Assembly: GCF_000200735.1 (NCBI RefSeq)
Contig: NC_014970.1
Location: 434,001-498,000, forward strand
DNA length: 64,000 bases
Direction of reading: 5' to 3'
Source of the DNA: Mycoplasma haemofelis str. Langford 1
GTDB taxonomy: Bacteria > Bacillota_I > Bacilli_A > Mycoplasmatales > Mycoplasmoidaceae
In this document: positions 50,963 to 60,000 of the stretch, piece after piece
Numbering within the stretch: position 1 is the stretch's first letter
How the letters are laid out: each line of letters opens with the position of its first letter
Translations under genes and position numbers: made by a program
Notes under the pieces: model-generated
Database searches by the model: none
What the model was told of the DNA's origin: nothing
Seen by the model: the letters and a program-made list of their open reading frames with translations, nothing else

Positions 50963-51621
50963 TGTCTACTCTTCTTTTTAAATCTGCGAGTGCAGCTGGA
51001 GTGGTTGGTGTTTCAGGACTTGGTGGTTATGGAGCTTATAAAGCTTTCTCCCATAAAACTACCATAAAGGAAGCAATCTTGAGTTCCAAAGACAAGGATG
51101 ATACTTACTCTTTTCTATCTCCAGATAGCTCTAGTTGAGAAAAGGTGAAGGAGGAATATGAGAAGACTACTTCCACAGATAAGCCCACTAAAGATGGGGT
51201 TGCTATTCCTAAAGGTGAATTGCCCCAATGATGTGCTTCCACAGTTGACAGTCCTTTTGAAGGGAAGGAGAGTGCTAAGTATAGATCCATTACTCGTTGG
51301 TGTTATTTAAGTACTAATAGTTTTGAGAAACAGGCGGAAAGCAAGAATAGGAAGTTAATTACAGCAGCTTCCGGAAAGCCTACACCGGCTCAAGAGTGGA
51401 AGGATGCTTGGAGCAAGAAATATAAAGCAAAGAAGGATGATTCCTCATGGAAAATAGATGATACTGATGTGTCAGATTTGAATAAAGATGATGAGGCTAA
51501 AGCGGCAACAGCTTTAAAGAATTGGTGCGATAAGAAGAAGGCTATTTTTATGTATTCAGAGGGAGCTAGGAACGAGTTTAAGAAATTTTTGGAGTTTTGT
51601 ACCGACGATAAAGGAGGATAG
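50962..51621 (+). CDS. Family A1 paralogue, 219 aa
   Basis: MSTLLFKSASAAGVVGVSG anchor, GGYGAYKAF, TIKEAILSSKDKDDTYSFL, GELPQWC, TRWCYLSTNSFEKQ, LKNWCDKKKAIFMYSEGAR, KKFLEFCTDDKGG. Same subgroup as 4071 and 57268. The order A1-A2-A1 at 49700-51621 repeats that at 2792-4739. Confidence 0.86.
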
Positions 51622-51623
51622 TC

Positions 51624-51716
51624 ATGAGGTTAACCGATCTTAAGGTGGTCGGTGCTTATTCGGATTTTATTCCTCTCCATGACAATAAGACCTACAGAGG
51701 GTCTTTGATTGAATAG
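51624..51716 (+). CDS. Possible 30-aa minigene or remnant
   Basis: ATG 51624 to TAG 51714-51716, starting 2 bases after the previous stop and ending in a taGTG overlap with the next gene, exactly the spacing used between real genes here. In the other arrays a whole A2 gene often stands in this place. The peptide shows no anchor and no Trp-Cys pair. Could be a remnant of a deleted gene kept as a coupling leader, or chance. Confidence 0.35.
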   Translation: MRLTDLKVVGAYSDFIPLHDNKTYRGSLIE

Positions 51717-52318
51717 TGGCTTCTCCGCTCGTTAAGAACGCCTTAATTTTTGGTATTTCTGGAGCTGCAGGGGCCGCTAGTTTTAGTATTTGAAGGGTAT
51801 TAACTAAATCGTTCTCAGTTTCTATAAGAGACAAGATTCTTTCTTCCTATAAAGATGACTTTTCTAAGTTTCTCCCTGCAGGAGATCGTTATTGGGGAGA
51901 TATCAAGAAGGAATACGAGAAGAGTGATGCTGTTAATAGGCCGATTCGAAATGGCAAGGTTATAGATAAAGAGGATCTTCCTTATTGGTGTGCCTGAGCT
52001 GTTGATAGCCCTTTCCGAGAGAAAGATTATTCTAAGTTAGATTCTGTATTGAGATGATGTTACATAAATACCAATAGCTTTAGGTCTCAGGCGGCTGCAT
52101 TAAAGAAAGAACTGCACGGGAGCACTACAGGAACTGATAACGATTCCTCATGGAAAACGGCATGAGAAAGCGTAAAAGGTCATGAGGGAGGCGTTACAGA
52201 CGCGAATGCTCTCCAAAAATGGTGTTCCGAGAAATCGACTATAACCATGTTTTCAAATGAAGCGAAGAGTGTATTTCGGAAATTTGAGAAACTTTGTCTT
52301 AAGGATAAAGTCAGTTAG
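51716..52318 (+). CDS. Family A1 paralogue with GTG start and internal deletion, 200 aa
   Basis: VASPLVKNALIFGISGAAG anchor, FSIWRVLTKSF, SIRDKILSSYKDDFSKFLPAGD, LPYWCAW, LRWCYINTNSFRSQ, LQKWC, MFSNEAKSVFRKFEKLCLK. Compared with 2792 and 6516 the segment before LQKWC is about 15 residues shorter: the KITD ... LNG strand is missing and only GGVTDANA remains. In frame, so probably still expressed. Confidence 0.83.
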
Positions 52319-52347
52319 AGGAATTTAAAGCTGGCTATATTCAAGAT

Positions 52348-53004
52348 ATGCCGGCAGGTCTTACTTTCCCTCAAATAGGGTTGGCTTTTCTAGCTGTAGT
52401 TGGTGCCTCCGGAATGGGACTTTTAATTAAGTCGCAAATTTCACAAGAACCGGAAAAGGAAAAATTTAGGGATCGTTATAAGAAGGCACTCTTGGATTTG
52501 AAGGCCACCCAAGGAGAAGAATTCACTAAAGTAGAGAATAAGTGGGGAAAGATTAAGAGCTCCTTTGATCCTAAGAATGCTTTGTTGAAGGAAGCTAAAA
52601 CGTTGTTGTCCAGTTCTAGAGAAACAGAAGCTAAGCAGAAGTATAGAGAGGGTTGTCAGAGTATTTACGATTCTGAATTTTCTTCCCAAGGGGAAGTATG
52701 ATCAGACTTTAAGTCTTATTGTTCTAAGACAAATGAGGATGTCTTGTCGGGATGAGTAACAGAAGAGATAAATGGAAATTCTGTTGGGACTGTGTGAACC
52801 AAGAAATTGGGAGCTTTAAAGGATAAGGATTCTCCACTTCTTAAGAAATTATTGGATTTGAAGAGTGAATTGAATGCGAACGCTTATTCAACGGATCAGG
52901 CTAATAAGTTAAAGTCATGATGTGATGAGGAGAAAGTTAATCCTTTTGAGGGGGATCAAAGTTCGGTGTATGGATATCTATCAGAGTTTTGCGTGGGAAC
53001 ATAG
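52348..53004 (+). CDS. Family H paralogue, 218 aa
   Basis: MPAGLTFPQIGLAFLAVVG anchor, GLLIKSQISQEPEKEKFRDRY, KYREGCQSIYDSEFSSQGE, YCSKTNEDVLSGWVTEEING, LKSWCDEEKVNPFEGDQ, FCVGT. Nearly collinear with 54263-54919; both are followed by a family I gene, so H-I is a duplicated pair. Confidence 0.86.
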
Positions 53005-53006
53005 TT

Positions 53007-53567
53007 ATGAATTCATTATTGTTTAAGGGTTCTCTTGTTGGGGTTGCAACAACAGGAGCAACAGCTACTGGAGCTTATTTGGCTGGGGCTTTTGATAAAG
53101 AGGACAAGAGTTTTAGGAGTTATTTAAACAAGATAGGAAGAGAAGTAGCTTCTGCCCCAGAGGACTGAAGTAAGTTGCAATCTCTTTATGATAAAGAGTC
53201 ATCAGAAAGTCCTATTCCAAATGTATCTAAGACTATCGTAAAGTCGGATGTTGGTAATATGACCCAGTGATGTAAAGGTAAGTTGGATTCGGATTACGAT
53301 GAGTCTATTAAGAATTTAGTGGAAGCGTGATGTTCTAAACCGGTGAGCGTCGGGGAACGACTTTCACACTTTAATCTGATAGCTTTAGATGTTTCTGAAG
53401 GATCCTCTTCAACTAATTCTGATGATGGTCTTTGGGATTCTAGAGTTAGTAGTTATGGAAGTGCTAATGCTTCTTTAAGAGTTAGAGAGATAACTGGTTC
53501 TTCTGGGCAGGAGTCTGAAGGAAATTCCGACCTATCCACAATAGATAAGGCCAAATATTTTGAATAG
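53007..53567 (+). CDS. Family I paralogue, C-terminally truncated, 186 aa
   Basis: MNSLLFKGSLVGVATTGATATG anchor, AYLAGAF, DKSFRSYLNKIGREV, TQWCKGKLDSDYDESIKN, EAWCSKPVSVGERLSHFNL, then DLSTIDKAKYFE and TAG 53565. The complete relatives 54919 and 58486 go on for about 30 residues with LKKWC, AKDQ and LFKRYKHWC. No trace of that tail follows, so it has been lost or replaced. Confidence 0.82.
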
Positions 53568-53624
53568 AAAAGTTGGAGTTCATAGCTATCGAACCGTAAT
53601 TGTTCTAATCTTTGAAAGAAGAAT

Positions 53625-54254
53625 ATGTCTTTATTCGAGACGAAAGTGGCCTTAACGATGGCTGGGGTTTCTGGAGTTGGATTAGGAGGCTATGGAATCT
53701 ATCATCTTGCTTCCTCCGGAGAGTCAATCGGCGAGAGGATAACTAACTCTCTTAAAGGCACCAATAAAAGATTTGTAGGTAAAGAAGATTCTGAGTGGTC
53801 GCATCTTCAAGAGAAATATACTTCAACTTTTAACAAGCCTAAATCAAAAGGTTCATCCGCTGATTTACCGTTTTCCGATCTTCCAGATTGATGTGATAGA
53901 AATTATCGAGAAAGGCATTCAATAAGCAAAGAAGAACTCTTTGAGCAGGTATCTAATTTTTGCTTTTTCAATACTAATACTGTGCTCGAGGAATTAAAGG
54001 GGCATTCTTTAATTTCTGGGGATAGGGCTGGATCTGAGTGACAGACGGCTTGGGATTCGTATAATTCTGGAAAATCATCAAAAAATCTAGTTATCTCTGG
54101 CTCTACAGATGATGCTAAGTTAAATGGAAGTAATAAAGCTGAGGCGGCTCCAATACTTCACGATTGATGTACTGCTTCCAGTCAAAAGAAGATGTATTCC
54201 TCAAATATAGATGCTTTGCTACCTAGATTTAAGGCTTGATGTATTAGCAAGTAG
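53625..54254 (+). CDS. Family A2 paralogue, 209 aa
   Basis: MSLFETKVALTMAGVSGVG anchor, GGYGIYHLASSGESIGERI, RFVGKEDSEW, LPFSDLPDWC, FCFFNTNTVLEELKG, DDAKLNGSNKAEA, MYSSNIDALLPRFKAWCISK. Closest to 1510-2136 and to the broken gene 8309. Stands alone between I and H genes. Confidence 0.86.
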
Positions 54255-54262
54255 TTCCTGAT

Positions 54263-54919
54263 ATGACCATTCCCAAGATAATTCTGGCTTTTCTAGGGGT
54301 GGCAGGCGCTTCCGGATTGGGGGTTTTTATTCAATCCCAGATTTCTGATTCTCCCAAGAAGGCAACATTTAGGGATAAGTATAGGGATGCTATTTTGGAT
54401 CTAGAGGCTACTTCCGGATCCGATTTCACTAAGATCGAGAGTAAGTGGAGTTCCTTTAAAACTTCCGGAACTCCAAAGAGCGATCTTCTGAAGGAATCTA
54501 AGACATTATCGTCTTCTAAGGAGAATGATTCCAAAGTGAAGTATAGGGAAGGTTGTAAGCATATTTATGATTCGGAGTTCTCTAACTCCGGAAATCTATG
54601 GGAGGACTTTAAGAATTATTGTTCTAAGACTAATGCAGATGCTTTTGATGGTGTATCTGGAACATGGGTTTCTGAAAATATAAATGGCTCAGTTGGTACT
54701 GATTGATCTGCAAGACTTAAAGCTTTAAAAGACAGTAATGGTGCATCTCTTCCCGAGAAGCTTTCTACATTGAAGGAAAAAATAACCTCAGAGAGTTATT
54801 CTACTGCTCAAGCCGATGATCTGAAGTCTTGATGTGAATTGGAAAAGAAAAGTCCCTTTGCCGGAAATCAATCTCATGCTTATAGGCATTTAGAATCATT
54901 TTGTAGAAAGACATCTTAA
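54263..54919 (+). CDS. Family H paralogue, 218 aa
   Basis: MTIPKIILAFLGVAGASG anchor, GVFIQSQISDSPKKATFRDKY, KYREGCKHIYDSEFSNSGN, YCSKTNADAFDG, LKSWCELEKKSPFAGNQ, FCRKTS. TAA overlaps the ATG of the following I gene. Confidence 0.87.
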
Positions 54920-55566
54920 TGAATCCAGCATTCGCAAAAGGATCCCTTGCATTTGTAGCTACTTCCGGAACAGTTGCCGGAGGAGCGTATTTATCGGGAG
55001 CTTTCGGTAAGGAAGATAAGAGTTTTAGAAATTATCTGAAGAGCATAAAGAGGGTGAAGGCTTCTACTAAGGAGGATTGAGATACGTTAAATTTCCTTTA
55101 TGCAAAGGAGTCTGTTGAGAATCCTATTCCCAATATATCTAAGTCAAGTGTAAGTTCAGATGCTTCCAAAATAACGAAGTGATGCGAAACTAAATTAACT
55201 TCAGATTTTGTAAAGTCGGAAGCTGATTTGGTTGAGTCTTGATGTTCTAAGCCTATGAAGATTGTAGATAGATTACCTTACTTTAATTTATCTCCTTTGA
55301 ATACCTCTACCGCTCAAGAAAGTACAACTAATCCAGATGATCCTTCTTGAGCTTCAAAATCCAATAGCTATCAACAATCTATTTCTGACACCACGTTAAA
55401 GGTGAATGAAGTTACTGATACTACTTTGGGTGCTGAGATTTCTTCAGACATGAGTGTTGATAAATTGAAGAAGTGGTGTGGATGGGCTAAGGATCAGAAT
55501 TATCAGAATGAAAGTACTTCTTTATTTAAGAGATACAAACACTGATGTGTGAAAGTTAAAGAATAG
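54919..55566 (+). CDS. Family I paralogue, 215 aa
   Basis: MNPAFAKGSLAFVATSGTVAGG anchor, AYLSGAFGKEDKSFRNYLK, TKWCETKLTSDF, ESWCSKPMKIVDRLPYFNLS, TTLKVNEVTD, LKKWCGWAKDQNYQ, LFKRYKHWCVK. Full-length reference for family I with 58486. Five bases separate its stop from that of the convergent B gene. Confidence 0.87.
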
Positions 55567-55571
55567 ATAGA

Positions 55572-56006
55572 TTACTTTTTCAGATCGGGATTGCTATCTA
55601 AATAACTCTTTAGCTTGGAGTCTTGTTGATCCACTTCTGAGTAGGATCAATCACTTCTCCAAGAATTTCAGAAATCCCATCTTATTCTGTATCCATATTC
55701 CACAAAGACATTAGTTTCAGTCTGAGACTCACAAGCTTTCTGAACTTTCTTATAAGCCTCACTCCCCGCCCTTATCGTCGAAAGATCAATTTTCGAAACC
55801 TTACCAGTTGAACGATTTTCTATTTTGTAAATTCTGCATTCCGGTTTTGCTTGAGCAGTTTGGGTTTCTGAGATAGTTACCTCTTTGACTTCTTCCGTTG
55901 TACTTTCCTTTTTGGGAGCGGTAGAAGTTAACATTTCCAGACCCACTCCAACACTTGCGGCCAGAAAAGATCCCAATAAAGTTACTCCAGCCCAACAAGA
56001 AGCCAT
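55572..56006 (-). CDS. Family B protein, 144 aa
   Basis: MASCWAGVTLLGSFLAASVG anchor, short acidic linker, KPECRIYKIENRSTGKV, ACESQTETNVFVEYGYRI, DWSYSEVDQQDSKLKSYL. Compact B member; the NVFVE-YGY segment is divergent. Pairs with 56010, 3 bases upstream. Confidence 0.85.
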
Positions 56007-56009
56007 GAG

Positions 56010-56525
56010 CTACTTAACGATCCAATTTATATTCTGTTTGGACTTATTGTACACTCACTCGTATCTAGGATACCATCAAGAACCCACATTCTCTCGAGAT
56101 AAATAAATATTCTTACCGTTAGCCTTATCACAAACCCCTTGAATATCCTTATAGGACTGAGATTGATCCTTTACTTCCTTCTCTAAGAAGTCTTCTTCCG
56201 CTTTGGATGTTGTTCTGGAATAAGAACTTAGGATCTTATAGATAGTACACTTCTTCTCTGGTTTAGCGGGAGCAGGAGGAACTTCCTTAATTTCAGAAAC
56301 CGGAGATTCTGCAACAACTTGTTCTTTTACAGGCTCCCCTGAAGAAGAAGTATCCTCAGATTCCTCTTCCAGTTGATCTTCAACAACCGACTTGCTGGAA
56401 GTTGCTACAAAGTTCTCAGAATTAGAATCTTCTGAAAAGAATATAGCTTTACCTACACTTAACCCAGTCCCAGCAGCTAATAAAGATCCCCCAAGCAACG
56501 CCTTCGCCAAGGTAGAGAGTACCAT
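56010..56525 (-). CDS. Family B protein, 171 aa
   Basis: MVLSTLAKALLGGSLLAAGTG anchor, acidic linker of about 60 residues, KKCTIYKILSSYSRTTSK, VCDKANGKNIYLSRENVGSWW, YEWVYNKSKQNINWIV. Shares IYLSR / IFLSR with 57932-58372. The TTTCGTATAG element lies 37 bases upstream. Confidence 0.85.
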
Positions 56526-56561
56526 CCCTTAAAAGTTAACGAGTATTTCAATAAACTTAGA

Positions 56562-56571
56562 TTTCGTATAG
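56562..56571 (-). promoter_or_regulatory. Conserved promoter-like element
   Basis: TTTCGTATAG on the plus strand, third copy of the element at 45201 and 46480, again upstream of a minus B gene. On the coding strand TTGAGAGTTG precedes CTATACGAAA. Confidence 0.5.
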
Positions 56572-56653
56572 CAACTCTCAACTCTAAGGATTTACATTTT
56601 GAATCAAAAGAAAGGGTACGTTCGCGAAAGAACATAAAGGAGGGTAGGTTGAT

Positions 56654-57268
56654 ATGGCTTCACATATTTCAAAGATAGCATTATTAACTGTCGGAGCTTC
56701 TGGGATTGGTGTGGGGGGATATGGAGTGTATCACTTCTCCGCATTAGGAGACACTATTGGAGACAAGCTGAAGGCCAAATATAAGAATTCCAATATTGTC
56801 TTCTTAAATCCCGAGCATAAGGAGTGATCTAATTTGATTGGTTGGTATTCTAAAGTTAAAAACAAACCTAAGAAATCAAATGACGCGACTTTAGCTTTGG
56901 ATGAAGTTAAGTCTTGATGTACTTCCAGTTTGAATCACCAATTTAAATCGGAAGATGATGATCTTTATAGACAAGTTGAAGAATTATGTTGATTGAACGT
57001 CAATACTCTTTTGGAGGAATCTGGAAAGGAGTCTTTAAGATCTTCTCAAAATGCTGATCATAATGATTGAAAAGTAGTGTGAAAGTCATATCAACAGGAT
57101 TCTCAAAAGGAAAGTAAAGGGATCAAGATTGATGATTCAGTCTTGAATGGGACTGATGAAGTTGCTGGAGGAAAGGCTATGCATAAATGATGTAATGAGT
57201 CCTTTTCCAAGAAGATGTACTCAGATAAGACCTTATTGCCCGCTTTTAAAGCGTGGTGTGTTAATTAA
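56654..57268 (+). CDS. Family A2 paralogue, 204 aa
   Basis: MASHISKIALLTVGASGIG anchor, GGYGVYHFSALGDTIGDKL, VKSWCTSSLNHQFKSEDDD, LCWLNVNTLLEESGKESLRS, GGKAMHKWC, MYSDKTLLPAFKAWCVN. Rich in TGA-Trp, including one inside LCWLN where relatives have Phe. Stop overlaps the next ATG by one base. Confidence 0.86.
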
Positions 57269-57924
57269 TGTCTGCATCTTTAGTTAAGTTGGCTTTAGCT
57301 ACTGGGGGATTAGGGGTGGCCGGAGCTTCTGGATTTGGGATTTATAAGATTGCCTTTTCCGATAAGACAATAAAGCAGGTAATTCTGGATTCTGACGAGA
57401 AGGATGATACTTATTCCTTCCTATCTAGAGATAGTAAACATTGGGTTCAAATAAAGGAAGAATATGCAAAGGAAGGGGCAAGGCATAAGCCTATTCAAAA
57501 TGGTATTGCGATTGATAAAGAGAAGCTACCTGAATGGTGTTCTTCTGCAATAAATAGTCCTTTCTCAGAGAAAGAGGTTGATCGTTATCAGTCTGTCCTT
57601 CGTTGGTGTTATTTAAATACCAATAAGTTTGAAGAGCAGATGGATTTGAAAGGAAAGAAGTTGGCGGGAGAGAAGGAAGTTTCTGGAGGAACTGTTTCTC
57701 AGGAGTGGAAGAATACTTGAACTAAGGAATATAAGTCTCACAAGGAGAGCGCAGAATGGAAGATAACGGATGGAGAAGAGAATTTAAATGGGAATGAAGA
57801 AGCTGCAGGAGCTACTAGTTTGCAGAAGTGATGTACAAAGAAACTGGAAGTATTCTTCTACGCTGAAGGGGCTAAGGAGGACTTTAGAAAATTCTTAAGA
57901 TTCTGTACTAAGGACAAGAATTAA
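57268..57924 (+). CDS. Family A1 paralogue, 218 aa
   Basis: MSASLVKLALATGGLGVAG anchor, SGFGIYKIAF, TIKQVILDSDEKDDTYSFL, KLPEWC, LRWCYLNTNKFEEQM, KITDGEENLNGNEEA, LQKWCTKKLEVFFYAEGAK, RKFLRFCTKDKN. Same subgroup as 4071 and 50962. Eight bases from the convergent B gene's stop. Confidence 0.87.
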
Positions 57925-57931
57925 GGATACT

Positions 57932-58372
57932 TTACTTCTTCAAACTGGCACCAAGAGATTGATCCTCACTGTAATAACCTCACTCTCTATAGTAACCTAA
58001 TCAGTACCATACTCCTCTTCTTGATAAAAAGATATCCTTGCCATTAGCTCCATCACACGCTTTCTTTATCCCAGCATAAGACTTATTTCCTTTGTCTAAA
58101 TCCAGAAAGTTCTTTTCCGCCACAGAGGCAGTCTTCTTTTCTCGAGAGTCAGTAATTTTATAAATGGTACAGTTTCCATGTATCGGACTAGATTGAACAG
58201 AAGTAGTAGATTCACTAACGATATCTTGGGATGGAGAATTAATAGGTGAATCTTTCGGTTCGGAAACGGAATCCTTAGATATTAACAATGCCCCTACAAC
58301 ACCAACTCCCGTTGAAAGAGCCACAAATGAACCTCCACAGATTACTTTGAGTAATAAGGGTTGTGGAAACAT
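57932..58372 (-). CDS. Family B protein, 146 aa
   Basis: MFPQPLLLKVICGGSFVALSTG anchor, Ser-rich linker, GNCTIYKITDSREKKTA, KACDGANGKDIFLSRRGVW, EWGYYSEDQSLGASLKK. Ends soon after the Q, without the usual FKxYL tail. Confidence 0.85.
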
Positions 58373-58485
58373 AAGAGGCGAATTAATAGCACATTAATCT
58401 AATCCATGTTTTTAAATTTGGTGATGGTAGAAAACTGGAATTGTCATTTGCTTAGGAAATAAAAGTTTCCACCTTTTCTATAAAT

Positions 58486-59142
58486 ATGAATCCAGCTTTT
58501 CTAAAGGGATCTGCGGCATTAGCTGCCGCTTCAGGATCCGCTACTGCAGGAGCTTATTTTGCTGGGGCATTTAATGGAGAAGATAAGTCCTTTAGGAATT
58601 ATCTAAAGACCATTAAGAGAGATGAGGCATCCACTTCCGAAGATTGAGCTAAGTTAAAGGAACTTTATTCTTCCGATTCTAATGCCGACCGCATTCCCAA
58701 TATAACTAAGGAGAATTTAACTTCCAACATTAAGCCTTTATCTGATTGGTGTGAAAGTAAATTGAAGTCTAATTACAATGATGCCGAAAAGAACTTGGTG
58801 GAATCTTGGTGCTCCAAGTCCGTGAAGATAAGCGAGAGATTGTCTTATTTTGGCTTGTCATCTTTAAATACTGCAACTACTGGAGGAACTACTAATGCTG
58901 ATGACAGTACTTGGGATACCAAGTCTTCAAAGTATGGTGCTGATACAACCTCCGATGCCACTTTAAAAATACATGAAATTAATAATGGCTCTTCGGCACC
59001 TAAAACTTTAGGCAACGAATTAGGTTCAACAGCTACCAAAGAGCAATTAAAGAAATGGTGTGATTGGGCTAAAGATCAGGCCTATCAGCATGAGGAATCA
59101 GTTTTATTTAAGAGATATAAGCATTGATGCACTAAGAAGTAA
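58486..59142 (+). CDS. Family I paralogue, 218 aa
   Basis: MNPAFLKGSAALAAASGSATAG anchor, AYFAGAFNGEDKSFRNYLK, SDWCESKLKSNYND, ESWCSKSVKISERLSYFGLS, ATLKIHEINNGS, LKKWCDWAKDQAYQ, LFKRYKHWCTKK. Isolated copy of family I. TAA (59140-59142) is immediately followed by the ATG at 59143. Confidence 0.87.
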
Positions 59143-59272
59143 ATGGAGAGTTGAAAGTTGTTTAGCTTGTGTGGTCTTGGTGGTGCTGGAGCAGTAGGGA
59201 CTGTCTGTACAGGCTATATGTTTATTCAACCTAAGAACGTCTCAGAAGAATTATCTAAGCAAGGAAAGATTC

Positions 59273-59293
59273 CTTTGACCTTTGACCTTTGAC
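59273..59293 (+). repeat. 7-bp tandem repeat (3 copies) in a coding region
   Basis: Unit CTTTGAC, three perfect copies. Two copies keep the frame of 59143-59524. Confidence 0.9.
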
Positions 59294-59389
59294 GGAGATA
59301 AGGACGATGCCACTTGAAAGACTTTGTTAGAGAAGCATAAGTCAAGCAGCGACAGTAATAATCCCCCTAAGATAAGTGGATTTACCACT

Positions 59390-59413
59390 ACAGATACAGA
59401 TACAGATACAGAT
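59390..59413 (+). repeat. In-frame 6-bp tandem repeat (4 copies)
   Basis: Unit ACAGAT, encoding a Thr-Asp tract in the same gene that carries the frame-shifting 7-bp repeat. Confidence 0.9.
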
Positions 59414-59516
59414 ATAAAAGCTTTGAAGGAGAAGTGTAAGGCTCTTCTCTTAACTAAGAAGGGAGATTCAAATTGAGATACGAATTATAAGGACGCCTCT
59501 AATTGGTGTGTAAAGC

Positions 59517-59903
59517 CTACTTAAATATCCTATAGTTAAAACATCACTGTTTAGCGTTATCCAAATTCTTATATCCGTGTCTTAAGGTGGATTTCTCCTT
59601 AAGAACAGAAGCACATCACTCCTCTATCATCTTACCACCTTCTTCATCTGTGATGTCTTTGTCATACTCTTTGTCAGGGTTCAATTCCTTTCAAGCATCA
59701 ATTAAGCTGTCAATACCCCTTAACTTCTTAAGGTAGGCAAACTTATGCTTCCATTCTCCATCGAATGGCTTTAACTGCTCTTCAACAAGCTTCTCTTTTA
59801 TAGTAGGTACTCTAAGAACTCTATTTATAGCAAGACTACAGATAGTTATACCTAAACCTATAGAGGCTATACTTGCGGTCGCCTTAGCTACCTCCGTTAA
59901 CAT
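59517..59903 (-). CDS. Hypothetical anchored protein, 128 aa
   Basis: ATG 59903 (MLTEVAKATASIASIGLG). Hydrophobic residues 7-28, RVPTIKEKLVEEQLKPFDG, a TGA-Trp, MIEEWCASVLKEKSTLRHG, KQWCFNYRIFK. Half-length version of the Trp-Cys plan with no sibling here. Overlaps the convergent plus gene by 8 bases. Confidence 0.75.
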
Positions 59904-60000
59904 AAAGAATCTATTCTAAACTTAGATATTGATTCTTATGTACTAAAAGACTAATTGTGATTATCAATAAACGTAGTCGGTATTTTAATAGAAAAGTCAG

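Larger units (their letters stand above)
59143..59524 (+). pseudogene. Small anchored protein, out of frame through a 7-bp repeat
   Basis: ATG 59143 (MESWKLFSLCGLGGAGAVG) with TGA-Trp at residue 4. After QGKIPLTFD the unit CTTTGAC is present three times (59273-59293) and the frame is lost. With two units it continues GDKDDATWKTLLEKHKSS, a TDTDTDTD tract, EKCKALLLTKKGD and SNWCVKPT to TAA 59522. About 124 aa when in frame. No paralogue in the window; short Trp-Cys protein. Confidence 0.83.

Noticed and set aside
51624..51716. Confident small protein gene
   Set aside because: Thirty codons without anchor or motif can arise by chance; kept only as a low-confidence feature because of its junctions.
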